A stretch of 12,123 bases of DNA, taken from NCBI GenBank assembly GCA_945877885.1, contig CAMCSI010000025.1, positions 1-12,123 on the forward strand. Direction: 5' to 3'. This document shows, in pieces, positions 1-6,911 of this stretch. A program made the translations under genes and the position numbers. The notes beneath the pieces were generated by a model. The model worked only from the letters and a program-made list of their open reading frames with translations. It searched no databases and was not told the origin of the DNA. Every line of letters begins with the position of its first letter. Within the stretch, counting starts at the first letter, position 1. Origin of the DNA: Chlamydia trachomatis (GTDB lineage: Bacteria > Chlamydiota > Chlamydiia > Chlamydiales > 2-12-FULL-49-11).

Positions 1-171
1 CTTATATTGGAAGGGCTTCAATTCGAAGGTGTTATAAACGCTTTTGCTTATAATGATGATCACCATTTGTTTTTTAAAGAAAACACAGAGTATTTTGATC
101 TTTCACTGTTACTTTTTATTTGCCACATGGCAGAAAAATTTGGATCACTGCCCCTCAGCGGTAGCATCTAA
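1..171 (+). CDS. 3' end of an unrecognised protein-coding gene (partial, start outside window)
   Basis: Frame 1 is open from the first base through 56 codons to a TAA at 169-171. The translated tail is mixed hydrophobic and charged (it includes YNDDHHLFF and FICHMAEKFG) and looks like the end of a soluble globular domain. I do not recognise the family. The case for a real gene is the open frame, protein-like composition, and a convergent 27-nt 3' overlap with ndh that matches the style of the other gene ends in this window. Against it, the fragment is short and a chance open frame of this length is possible in any sequence. No function is assigned. Confidence 0.5.
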   Translation, partial: LILEGLQFEGVINAFAYNDDHHLFFKENTEYFDLSLLLFICHMAEKFGSLPLSGSI

Positions 172-1749
172 ACGTCCTTCTTTTGTTTTCAAAAAATTTT
201 CTCTTAGGTCTGAAAAATGAGACATCAAGACATGAAAATCCTCTTTTTTTATGGCAAGGATATTGCAGGACCCTTTTGCTACAATCGTAGCAGATCGTCT
301 ATTTGTAGATAAAAGGGCCATCTCACCAAAATATTCCCCTTCGTGTAAGGTGGCAATTAATTCCCCCTCTTTGATCACATCGACACTTCCTTTTGCAATC
401 ACATATAAATAATCTCCAATATCCCCAGATTGAAAAATTGTTTCTCCATCGGCGTAGTGAAGGTTATCAAAGCCGTTTTTAGGTTTACTTTTTAGCTGAA
501 CAGTATCGGTAGGAAGAAGCAAGTTTAGTAACCATGAAAGGGAGATTTTGATCTTTGCAGTAAATCCAGGAATTTTCATAAGGTAAATAAATCGCCATAA
601 TACCCAAGCGATAAAACCTGAAAGTTTGATGCCTAAGATTTCTGCTACTGCCCTTCTATGACCAAGAGCTGCCATTTGACCGAGCGATTTGAAGGCAAAG
701 AGTTTTTTCTTTCCCCCAATAATAGAATGTAGGATGTTTTTAGCAAGAACAGGTGCTTGCCTTGTGGCAAATTGAGCAGTAGGAGGGGAGAATTCTTCAG
801 GTGTTTTAGGTGATTTTGGAATAGCTGCACAATCACCAATTGCCCAAATATCTGTTTGATTGACTAATTGAAGGTAGGAGTCACAAAGTAACTTGTCATA
901 TTTTTTTTCAAAAGGTAAGGATTCGATCAATGGGTTTGGCAAAGATGGAACAGTGGAAACTATCGTTCTACTTGCAATACGTGTACCATCATCTAAAATA
1001 GCTTCATAAGGGGAGGCAGAGGATAAACGTGTATTAAAAAAGATCTCAATACCCCGCTTTTGAAGAAGCTTTCCGCAATATTTACCTAAAGAAACAGAAA
1101 GCTCACGATCTACAAGGCGATCCTTGCTGTGAACTAAAACCACTCTGATATCGTTTGGATTGATGGTTTTATAGCTTTTGGCTTTTGTCCGGGCAAGATC
1201 ATTAATTTCGGCAACTACCTCTACCCCTGAAAATCCACCACCACCTACTACAAAGGTAAGCAATGTTTTGCGCTCTTTAGCATCAGACTCTTGAGCGGCT
1301 GTTTCAATCACGTCAATGATCCGATTGCGAAGAGATAGTGCATCAGATAAGTCCTTAAAAGGCAAAGCATGCTCGGCAAGACCTCCTGGGCTGGTTCTAA
1401 AGTCAGTAACTGAACCAAGACCTAGCACTAGATGATCGTAGTTAATGATCACATCTTTATGACTAAAATTTGGAGAAAGTGTAATCTCCTTTGTCTTAGT
1501 ATTAATAGAGGTTACCTCTCTTATGTAAATAGAGGTATGTTTTAATAAAGATCTTAAACAAGTCACTGAATCTAATATATCTATAGATCCACCTACCACC
1601 TCTGCTAGCATGGGCTGATAGGTAAAGTAGTTTTCCCTATTCACTAAGATGATCTCTATAGAGTCTCTATACTTTTTAAGAGCCTTTTCAAGATGCAGAG
1701 CTGTATAAACGCCTCCAAACCCAGCACCTAAGATGACAATTTTTTTCAT
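145..1749 (-). CDS. ndh: Type II NADH dehydrogenase (NDH-2) with C-terminal cyclic-nucleotide-binding domain
   Basis: Single-subunit, non-proton-pumping NADH:quinone oxidoreductase, peripheral on the inner membrane. Numbered from the chosen start (534 aa), the FAD dinucleotide fold is GAGFGG at 8-13, the NADH fold GGGGFSG at 169-175 followed by E177, the second FAD motif WAIGDCA at 302-308, and the NDH-2 quinone-site stretch with AQFATRQA at 325-332. A hydrophobic or amphipathic stretch at about 376-412 could anchor it. Residues about 427-515 form a cNMP-binding domain with a phosphate-binding cassette, FGEMALL (474-480) then RRSAT (484-488). Ordinary NDH-2 proteins are roughly 400-450 aa, so this is an extended form. 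The ATG at 1749 is preferred over one at 1773 because AAGGG lies 8 nt upstream (1758-1762) and MKKIVILGAG is the usual family N-terminus. It is divergent from the YwaF-like gene. Effector (cAMP, cGMP or none) is unknown. Confidence 0.93.
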   Translation of the reverse strand: MKKIVILGAGFGGVYTALHLEKALKKYRDSIEIILVNRENYFTYQPMLAEVVGGSIDILDSVTCLRSLLKHTSIYIREVTSINTKTKEITLSPNFSHKDVIINYDHLVLGLGSVTDFRTSPGGLAEHALPFKDLSDALSLRNRIIDVIETAAQESDAKERKTLLTFVVGGGGFSGVEVVAEINDLARTKAKSYKTINPNDIRVVLVHSKDRLVDRELSVSLGKYCGKLLQKRGIEIFFNTRLSSASPYEAILDDGTRIASRTIVSTVPSLPNPLIESLPFEKKYDKLLCDSYLQLVNQTDIWAIGDCAAIPKSPKTPEEFSPPTAQFATRQAPVLAKNILHSIIGGKKKLFAFKSLGQMAALGHRRAVAEILGIKLSGFIAWVLWRFIYLMKIPGFTAKIKISLSWLLNLLLPTDTVQLKSKPKNGFDNLHYADGETIFQSGDIGDYLYVIAKGSVDVIKEGELIATLHEGEYFGEMALLSTNRRSATIVAKGSCNILAIKKEDFHVLMSHFSDLRENFLKTKEGRLDATAEGQ

Positions 1750-1876
1750 ATGATTAACCCTTAAATAAACCATACGGTTTTGATCTATTTTTACAACTAT
1801 TAGATTAAGTGTCTAACATTAAGTCTGATAATAAAATTTCATAGTAAATAGGTACAATAGATGAAAAGGAGTAAGA

Positions 1877-2587
1877 ATGACTTATTTATATATTAATCCA
1901 TTTAGCGTTTCTTGGTATTTAATCATTACTTTCTATCTATTTGCCTGCGTTGCTTTATTATGCATGGGTAAATGTTTTAGTGAAAAAAATGTAAATAGAT
2001 TGACCACCTTTTTAGGGGTTTACCTTCTTTTTGATCGTATTTTTTCTGTCTATTATTATCATAGGATTGATGCTTTTTCCTTGGATTATGCATTACCCCT
2101 TTCCTTTTGTTCGATCATGGCATTTTTTGCTTCATTTGCGTTGATTTTTAGAAGTCAGTTTTTCTTTGAATTTGTGCTATTTTTAGGTATGACAGGGCCA
2201 ATTCAAGCATTTATCACTCCGGCAATTGTTCATGCCGGGGAGGAATACTTACTGTTAGACTATTTTATTTATCATGGAATCACCATTATTACACCGATTT
2301 ACATGGCCTATTGTTTAGGTTTTAAACCTAGGAAAAATGCGATTTATAGAGTGATTGTTTTGATGCAGATTTTAGCCGCTTTTGTGTATGCTTTAAATCT
2401 TCAACTTGACGCCAATTACATGTATTTAAATAGCAGTCCAAATGTGGACCACCCATTAAATAAGTATGTATGGCCTATTTATTTAATTTACTGGCATGGG
2501 TTATTTTATATAGCAGCCTTTGCAATCGAAGGCTTTTTTAGACTGGTAGATTATATAGGTAAAAAAACCACCGATAACATCATTTAA
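1877..2587 (+). CDS. YwaF/TMEM164-family (TIGR02206-type) integral membrane protein
   Basis: A 236-residue polytopic protein with about six to seven hydrophobic segments. Landmarks fit the YwaF/TMEM164 family: LPLSFCSI at 73-80, a GPIQAFITP loop at 107-115, HG at 133-134 followed by P140, and an N-Y-M-Y-L segment near 180 leading to a W-P-x-Y stretch at 199-202. Bacterial members are mostly of unknown function. The animal homologue TMEM164 has been reported as an acyltransferase acting on ether phospholipids, but extending that here would be speculation. The start is firm: AAAGGAG at 1864-1870 sits 6 nt before the ATG. A weak -10-like TACAAT lies at 1853-1858 without a convincing -35. The gene ends 4 nt from the convergent dus stop codon. 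Confidence 0.8.
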   Translation: MTYLYINPFSVSWYLIITFYLFACVALLCMGKCFSEKNVNRLTTFLGVYLLFDRIFSVYYYHRIDAFSLDYALPLSFCSIMAFFASFALIFRSQFFFEFVLFLGMTGPIQAFITPAIVHAGEEYLLLDYFIYHGITIITPIYMAYCLGFKPRKNAIYRVIVLMQILAAFVYALNLQLDANYMYLNSSPNVDHPLNKYVWPIYLIYWHGLFYIAAFAIEGFFRLVDYIGKKTTDNII

Positions 2588-2619
2588 CTACTCATCTGCA
2601 AATAGTAGAGTAGTGGTTT
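2565..2619. terminator. Possible shared hairpin between convergent genes
   Basis: Two nested inverted repeats cover the junction of the converging genes: AAACCAC (2565-2571) with GTGGTTT (2613-2619), and ACTACTC (2587-2593) with GAGTAGT (2608-2614). The arms include both stop codons. There is no strong U-run after either arm, so this is a candidate bidirectional terminator or mRNA end-stabilising structure, not a textbook one. Confidence 0.3.
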
Positions 2620-3527
2620 AGATCATTTACGCATTGATCAAAAAAGTCCCTTGGGGAAAGATCCCGTAATCGAAGCATAGTATGTCGCTTTTCTAAAAGC
2701 TGTTCATTTCTTTGATAGAGGAACGAAAATAAGCCTTTCATTTGACCGATTTGATTTTTTGGACAAGAATTTCCCACATTTTCAAAGTAACGCTCAAGAT
2801 AAAGAAGAGTTTTATCGAAGTCTTCGACAGGATGATCTTTTATCTCATGAAAAATCCATGGGTTGATCACAGCGCCGCGTCCAACCATCAATCCATCACA
2901 GTTTGTGTAGTTAAGCATGTGATCTGCATCTGCTTTACACTTGATATCGCCATTACCAATTAGGGGGATGGAGAGGATCTGTTTTGCCTCTTTGATCAGA
3001 TCGATATTTGCAAGCCCTCTATACCCTTCCATTTTTGTTCTTGGATGAAGAGTTAGATGAGATATACCAGCGCTTTCTGCAGCCAATAGATTTTCTTTGA
3101 ATAAAGAGGTGTCAAAAAACCCAGCCCGAAGCTTTGCAGAAATGGGAACAGAGGAGACAGAAACCATGGTCTTAAGAATTTTATGAAGGTGATCAGGATC
3201 TTTTAATAAGCACGAGCCAGAACCATGCCCTGTGACGGTATTAGATGGGCAGCCTGCATTTAACTCCACACGTTTTGCGCCCTGTTTTATTAGCTCCTCA
3301 GTCATTGCAGCAAGGGTGTCAGGATCAGATCCCATGATTTGGGCCGCTTGTGGAATGGGATCGGTATCAAAAAAGTTATATTTTTTTGCAAGGCTTTTTA
3401 CATGAGCGCCCTTGGGTACGCTAATAAACTCTCTTGTAGCTTCATCAAATCCGCCGATAAGAGAGATGGCATTTCTAAAAGGGAAATTACCCAATCCTTC
3501 CATGGGCGCAAGAAAAAGCTTTTTCAT
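2592..3527 (-). CDS. dus: tRNA-dihydrouridine synthase, DusC-like
   Basis: FMN-dependent enzyme that reduces specific uridines in the tRNA D-loop region to dihydrouridine using NADPH. The 311 residues carry the family landmarks in order: LAPMEG at 5-10, the N-A-G-C-P active site with catalytic Cys93, a glycine-rich G-H-G-S-G then LLKDP, the AKLRAG strand at 131-136, HPRT at 161-164, NGD at 192-194 and GRGA at 217-220 lining the flavin site. The APMEG start and the order around the active-site loop are most like DusC, but which uridine it modifies cannot be decided from sequence. The ATG directly follows the MATE stop (TAA-ATG, zero spacing) with no visible Shine-Dalgarno sequence, so translation probably depends on termination-reinitiation from the upstream gene. 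Confidence 0.93.
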   Translation of the reverse strand: MKKLFLAPMEGLGNFPFRNAISLIGGFDEATREFISVPKGAHVKSLAKKYNFFDTDPIPQAAQIMGSDPDTLAAMTEELIKQGAKRVELNAGCPSNTVTGHGSGSCLLKDPDHLHKILKTMVSVSSVPISAKLRAGFFDTSLFKENLLAAESAGISHLTLHPRTKMEGYRGLANIDLIKEAKQILSIPLIGNGDIKCKADADHMLNYTNCDGLMVGRGAVINPWIFHEIKDHPVEDFDKTLLYLERYFENVGNSCPKNQIGQMKGLFSFLYQRNEQLLEKRHTMLRLRDLSPRDFFDQCVNDLNHYSTICR

Positions 3528-5012
3528 TTATGTCGTTGGAGGGGGATTATCAGTTGGAGCGTCAGAAATTGAAGATATGTTTGATTCTTGTAAAAGAGAT
3601 TGTATGGTCTCTATGTGTTTATTAGAGGATTCTTGAATAAGCTTGATTGTTTTCCATTTACCTTGCTTAAAGCGTGCGTAGACAATGATAGTTCCAAGCA
3701 CATGGTAAACTACCTCGATAATATAAGCATGAACAATAGGCCCTTTAGGAAGGTATACAAAAAAGTAGATGGGTAAAAAACAAAATACCCAAAGTGAGGC
3801 TGTTCCTGCAACAAGTAGGAACATAGTATCTCCTGCTGCAGTTAATAAACCGCTTAATACCCAACGAACATTTTCTAAAATTAAACAGAAAAATATGAAA
3901 TATAAACATGTTTTTACAATAGATTTTATTTCAACAAGATTTATTACAGCTAAATCTACATCAATTTCTGCGCTAGCTGATGGATTGTAGAAAAACCAAT
4001 CAATTAAAGGCCCAGGATGAATGATCAAAATGACAGACATTATTAATGCAAACACAAGAATTATTTTAAAAGCTGAGGTGATGATATTTGTCAAAAGCTT
4101 TGGTCTGCCTTGACCAATAAAGTTTCCTGCGATGGCAACTACCCCTTTTTCAAGACCCCAGCCCACAAAGAAAAATAAAAGTAGTATACTTTGACAAACT
4201 CCTGCAACAAGGATATGTGTTTGACTGATACCTTTCATCATTATGTAAAATACAGTCCAACCAATAAGCTCTAAGGTGATGAAGATGGCAGGGGGAATAC
4301 CTACTTTTACACTGGCAAGGAAAAGAGTCTTATCAAATCGATAATCCCTTGTGTTATAGCGGATATTATGCTTTTTATTTATAAAATAAAGAAAAACAAC
4401 AATAGCTTGAACAAGTGATCCAATTAACGTTGCATAAGCAGCTCCCATCATTCCAAAGGAAGGGCAGAATCCTTCGATTCCAAAAATGAATATTGGATCA
4501 AGAATAATGTTAACCAGGTTACTAACAATTGCCATCCATTGAATAATTTTAGGAAAACCTCTTCCAATGAAAAAACCTGCCAGTACGGCATGGACACAAA
4601 AAAACGGACCTGTGAACATAAAGAATCTAAAATATTCATATTCTAAAGGCATTGTTGCATAGGGAAAGACAATCGGGGTTACAAAAAGTGCGATAGGAAT
4701 AAAAAATACAAAAGAGAAAAGGCACAAATAAAGCATTTGCCACACCGGTCTTCCAAGATCTTTATATCTTTTTGCACCATTGAATTGTGAAACAAATACC
4801 TCTGACATTGCCCCAATGGTAAGTATCGAGCAAATAAATGCCCAGGCAAGAGTTCCAGCGGTAACACCTGCGGTTAATGCCTCTGGTGAGTACCAAGAAA
4901 GGTACATTCTATCAACAAATAACATTGCAGACATGGAAAAAAACGTGATCATCATTGGAAAGGACATTTTCCAAAGTTCTTTCATAGATCCAGATGTAAA
5001 TAGTGCGTTCAT
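3528..5012 (-). CDS. MATE-family multidrug/cation antiporter
   Basis: Inner-membrane exporter of the MatE family that typically expels organic cations or other small molecules in exchange for Na+ or H+. The 494-residue protein has about twelve hydrophobic segments in two halves. Its N-terminus (SFPMMITFFSMSAMLFVDRM, then the short loop WYSPEALTAG) is typical of MatE domain starts, as is the later GAAYATLIGS segment. A hydrophilic tail of about 50 residues ends in a Ser/Pro/Asp-rich stretch not needed for transport. The substrate cannot be inferred. The ATG at 5012 has no good ribosome-binding site; the next Met, nine residues in, is no better. It is first in a two-gene transcript with dus. 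Confidence 0.88.
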   Translation of the reverse strand: MNALFTSGSMKELWKMSFPMMITFFSMSAMLFVDRMYLSWYSPEALTAGVTAGTLAWAFICSILTIGAMSEVFVSQFNGAKRYKDLGRPVWQMLYLCLFSFVFFIPIALFVTPIVFPYATMPLEYEYFRFFMFTGPFFCVHAVLAGFFIGRGFPKIIQWMAIVSNLVNIILDPIFIFGIEGFCPSFGMMGAAYATLIGSLVQAIVVFLYFINKKHNIRYNTRDYRFDKTLFLASVKVGIPPAIFITLELIGWTVFYIMMKGISQTHILVAGVCQSILLLFFFVGWGLEKGVVAIAGNFIGQGRPKLLTNIITSAFKIILVFALIMSVILIIHPGPLIDWFFYNPSASAEIDVDLAVINLVEIKSIVKTCLYFIFFCLILENVRWVLSGLLTAAGDTMFLLVAGTASLWVFCFLPIYFFVYLPKGPIVHAYIIEVVYHVLGTIIVYARFKQGKWKTIKLIQESSNKHIETIQSLLQESNISSISDAPTDNPPPTT

Positions 5013-5031
5013 TGTTTGATTTTTTTTAGAC

Positions 5032-5079
5032 AGCTCAAATTTTAGTATAGTATAGAGCTCAAACTATAGTATATCAGAG
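5032..5079. repeat. Imperfect 24-bp tandem repeat in the MATE leader/promoter
   Basis: AGCTCAAA occurs at 5032-5039 and again at 5056-5063, exactly 24 bp apart, each followed by a TAGTAT/ATAGTAT-type stretch. The two copies flank the predicted transcription start of the MATE gene. They could be an operator pair or simply a local duplication that also multiplied TATACT hexamers. Confidence 0.45.
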
Positions 5080-5096
5080 AGGCGGATATGGATCAA
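5068..5096 (-). promoter_or_regulatory. Candidate promoter for MATE-dus unit
   Basis: Read on the - strand: -35 TTGATC (5091-5096), 17-nt spacer, -10 TATACT (5068-5073). This predicts transcription starting near 5061 and a leader of roughly 48 nt. Two further TATACT hexamers lie at 5044-5054 without good -35 partners. Confidence 0.45.
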
Positions 5097-5128
5097 TAGA
5101 AAGTATTTATTTTTTTTATATAAGATAC

Positions 5129-5157
5129 TTGCCATAAAAGATGAATAATGTTAAACT
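5129..5157 (+). promoter_or_regulatory. Candidate promoter for the tRNA-Ala/tRNA-Ile transcript
   Basis: -35 TTGCCA (5129-5134, one mismatch to consensus), 17-nt spacer, -10 TAAACT (5152-5157). Predicted start is near 5164, giving a 5' leader of about 33 nt before the mature tRNA-Ala. The leader contains a perfect 6-bp hairpin, TCCCAA (5172-5177) with TTGGGA (5181-5186), which the tRNA 5' processing enzyme would remove. Confidence 0.5.
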
Positions 5158-5196
5158 TTTGGATTCACATATCCCAAATCTTGGGAGAAAGGATAT

Positions 5197-5269
5197 GGGG
5201 GTTTAGCTCAATTGGTAGAGCATCTGGTTTGCAACCAGAAGGTCAGGGGTTCGAGTCTCCTAACCTCCA
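5197..5269 (+). tRNA. trnA: tRNA-Ala (anticodon UGC)
   Basis: Full cloverleaf of 73 nt. The acceptor stem GGGGGTT pairs with AACCTCC and places a G-U wobble at the third pair, the classic alanine identity element. The D arm starts AGCTCAATTGGTAGAGC, the anticodon stem is TCTGG/CCAGA around loop TTTGCAA (anticodon TGC), and the T loop is GTTCGAGTC. The discriminator base is A and CCA is not encoded. A 7-nt spacer with a T-run separates it from tRNA-Ile. Confidence 0.97.
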
Positions 5270-5276
5270 TTTTTTT

Positions 5277-5350
5277 GCGGGTATAGCTCAGTTGGTTAGA
5301 GCGCAACACTGATAATGTTGAGGTCCCTAGTTCGAATCCAGGTATCCGCA
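5277..5350 (+). tRNA. trnI: tRNA-Ile (anticodon GAU)
   Basis: Full cloverleaf of 74 nt. The acceptor stem is GCGGGTA/TATCCGC, the D arm AGCTCAGTTGGTTAGAGC, the anticodon stem CAACA/TGTTG around loop CTGATAA (anticodon GAT), and the T arm contains GTTCGAATC. The discriminator is A and CCA is not encoded. It is probably co-transcribed with tRNA-Ala from the promoter near 5129. No rRNA gene is present in the window. Confidence 0.97.
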
Positions 5351-5361
5351 AATTTTTTTTA

Positions 5362-5378
5362 TCACTTATCTAAAGTGA
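5362..5378 (+). terminator. Weak hairpin after the tRNA genes
   Basis: TCACTT (5362-5367) and AAGTGA (5373-5378) form a 6-bp stem with a 5-nt loop. The T-run (5353-5360) lies before the stem and the sequence after it is AT-rich without a clean U-tract, so this is only a possible end of the tRNA transcript. Confidence 0.25.
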
Positions 5379-5395
5379 ATTTAAAATATATATAT

Positions 5396-5599
5396 AACCA
5401 CTTTCAAGCAAAGCTTGCTAGAGAACACAAAGATCACAGAGAAAATCATTAAAACCTTACTAAATCCTTTAAGATTATAAAATTTTTTTCTGTTGCTCTC
5501 AACATGGATAAATGGATCTAAGGAGGAAAAATATAAATATTTCCTTTGTTTTCCTCTGTGGTCTTTGTGTTCTCTAGAGAGCAAAGCGAGCGGGTGGTT
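5396..5599. mobile_element. MITE-like imperfect inverted-repeat element (~204 bp)
   Basis: The stretch 5351-5662 carries no convincing gene; its main content is a long inverted repeat. The arms begin AACCAC (5396-5401) and end GTGGTT (5594-5599). The best-conserved block is CTAGAGAACACAAAGA (5418-5433) facing its exact complement at 5562-5577, extended inward with one mismatch and one indel through CACAGAG and AAAA (to 5445 and from 5549). A unique AT-rich centre of about 100 bp lies between the arms. Both flanks are AT-rich, so a short target duplication cannot be told from background. No transposase is encoded, so if mobile it would be non-autonomous. It could equally act as a large transcript-end hairpin. 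Confidence 0.6.
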
Positions 5600-5662
5600 T
5601 AATATCTGTAAATATCATCATCAGGTAAAAATGAAGGTGGTGTTTTTTTGCGTAAGGGGGGG

Positions 5663-6811
5663 TTAAGCAATCACTCTATTGTGTACTTTCCAGATATAAT
5701 CCAGTGTTTCAGGAGTATGAGAAAGAGTATGTTGGGCAGGGAATTTTTTTTGAAAAGGACCATTTTCAAGAGGTGATCCATTTAAATCAAATTTCACAAA
5801 TATTTTTTTAATATGAGGATCGCGAATATGTACCGCAGAGTTATGAAAAGTTACAACTGGATCTTTCGGAGCGCAAACGGCAGTTACATTTCCTTTGATT
5901 TTTGGAATAGCTTTTGTCGTTTCAAAGGGAAGCGCCCAATTAACAAGTCCTGCTAAAAGAAAGTTAAACGGAAAAGCTGCCAGTTGAAAACCTTTTGCAG
6001 CATGAGAAAATGTATTAAATGATCTATCTAAGAGTAGGTGAACGCCTGAAAATTCATCTTTAGCAGCAACTCTTGCAGCTTTGCCCCCGCCTAAAGAATG
6101 ACCCATAAGAGTGATATTTTTTTTATCTACACCCAACGTGTTTATTAAGTGTCTAAGGACAGCCTCTGTCGGCATGACAAGTTCATCAGGGGTGAGGGCA
6201 TGACCAGTGGAGGTCCCAACACCTGCAGAATTTGCACAAATGACATTTGCATCAAATGCTTTATGGATGGTTAAAATTTTATTCATAGAGGCTTGGTAGT
6301 TAGACATAACACCTGTGTCATAAATAATCCATTTTCGATCTTTAGGATGGATAGCTTTTCTAGCAGCTGTCGCTCTTAACGTTTTAGCCGCTTCTGGATC
6401 TTCTTTTTCAATTACTGCCGCTTCAATACGGTTTTTATTTTCATCGAAAATGGTAAGCTGTCTACCAATAATACCTTTATCTAATAGATTGATTTTTTTA
6501 GCTACAGAGTTTTGTAGATCCTTAGTGCAGGTTGTCTTTTGCAATACCCATTGATCAATTAAATAGCCTTTGATCCCTGTTTTGTAGAAAAGACCTTTTA
6601 CACATAATATAATTAAAAAGATAAGGGATTGAATAATGCCTGCGATGAAAGCAATAGGGGCAAGTAATACATCTCCTTTAACTTTGCCGGTAGATGGCTT
6701 ATCCTCTAAATGAGTTCTTGAAAAAATTTCTGTATAGGATGGCCTTTTACCCCATTCAACATCTGGAACACTTACTGGTAAAGAGTGGGCTGCAGGGGAT
6801 AATTTGTCCAT
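5663..6811 (-). CDS. CHLPS/DUF818-family alpha/beta serine hydrolase with N-terminal membrane segment
   Basis: A 382-residue protein matching the architecture of the chlamydial CHLPS family (DUF818, from a C. psittaci 43-kDa protein). A polar N-terminus is followed by a hydrophobic segment at about 48-75 that likely anchors or hairpins in the membrane. The hydrolase domain shows a strand WIIYDTG at 161-167, a GVGTSTG loop at 197-203, the nucleophile elbow GHSLGG at 237-242 (Ser239), a KD pair at 316-317 (Asp317 in the usual acid position) and His361 or His365 as the likely catalytic base. Substrate is unknown; lipid or ester hydrolysis is a family-level guess. A promoter lies very close to the ATG, and no strong ribosome-binding site is visible. 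The family is a good phylum marker. Confidence 0.85.
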   Translation of the reverse strand: MDKLSPAAHSLPVSVPDVEWGKRPSYTEIFSRTHLEDKPSTGKVKGDVLLAPIAFIAGIIQSLIFLIILCVKGLFYKTGIKGYLIDQWVLQKTTCTKDLQNSVAKKINLLDKGIIGRQLTIFDENKNRIEAAVIEKEDPEAAKTLRATAARKAIHPKDRKWIIYDTGVMSNYQASMNKILTIHKAFDANVICANSAGVGTSTGHALTPDELVMPTEAVLRHLINTLGVDKKNITLMGHSLGGGKAARVAAKDEFSGVHLLLDRSFNTFSHAAKGFQLAAFPFNFLLAGLVNWALPFETTKAIPKIKGNVTAVCAPKDPVVTFHNSAVHIRDPHIKKIFVKFDLNGSPLENGPFQKKFPAQHTLSHTPETLDYIWKVHNRVIA

Positions 6812-6825
6812 AAGTTCTCTAATTT

Positions 6826-6854
6826 AGTATAATTATGGCTATATCTTATCACAA
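6826..6854 (-). promoter_or_regulatory. Candidate promoter of the CHLPS-family gene
   Basis: On the - strand, TTGTGA (6849-6854), a 17-nt spacer, then TATACT (6826-6831). The -10 ends 14 nt before the ATG, so the leader would be only about 7-8 nt. Confidence 0.5.
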
Positions 6855-6875
6855 AGTTGTATTTAAATAAAAGAA

Positions 6876-6904
6876 TTGAAATAATAATTAGCATATATTA
6901 TAGA
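6876..6904 (+). promoter_or_regulatory. Candidate promoter of the anchored hypothetical gene
   Basis: TTGAAA (6876-6881), a 17-nt spacer, then TATAGA (6899-6904). Only 7 nt separate the -10 from the ATG at 6912, and no Shine-Dalgarno sequence is visible, which would give a leaderless mRNA. The region is very AT-rich, so chance matches are easy. Confidence 0.35.
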
Positions 6905-6911
6905 ATAAGTT

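Noticed and set aside
1750..1773. Earlier ATG for ndh adding eight residues
   Set aside because: No ribosome-binding site there, while the internal ATG at 1749 has AAGGG at 8 nt and starts the canonical FAD-fold strand.
1827..1858. Promoter for the YwaF-like gene (GATAAT at 1827-1832 or TACAAT at 1853-1858)
   Set aside because: Neither has a convincing -35 at 16-18 nt, and chance hexamers are expected in this AT-rich spacer.
2742..2963. Small + strand frames inside dus and MATE, and similar ones inside ndh and tgt
   Set aside because: They lie antisense within strongly conserved genes and show no family features or start signals.
5381..5584. 67-codon - strand reading frame across the inverted-repeat element
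   Set aside because: It spans both arms of the repeat and the AT-rich centre, has a composition dictated by the repeat, and has no recognisable domain; a by-product of the element.
5197..5599. tRNA-linked integration site of a genomic island
   Set aside because: No integrase gene and no repeat of a tRNA 3' end seen elsewhere in the window; the repeat after tRNA-Ile does not copy tRNA sequence.
5396..5599. CRISPR array
   Set aside because: Only two arms in inverted, not direct, orientation, with no regular spacers.
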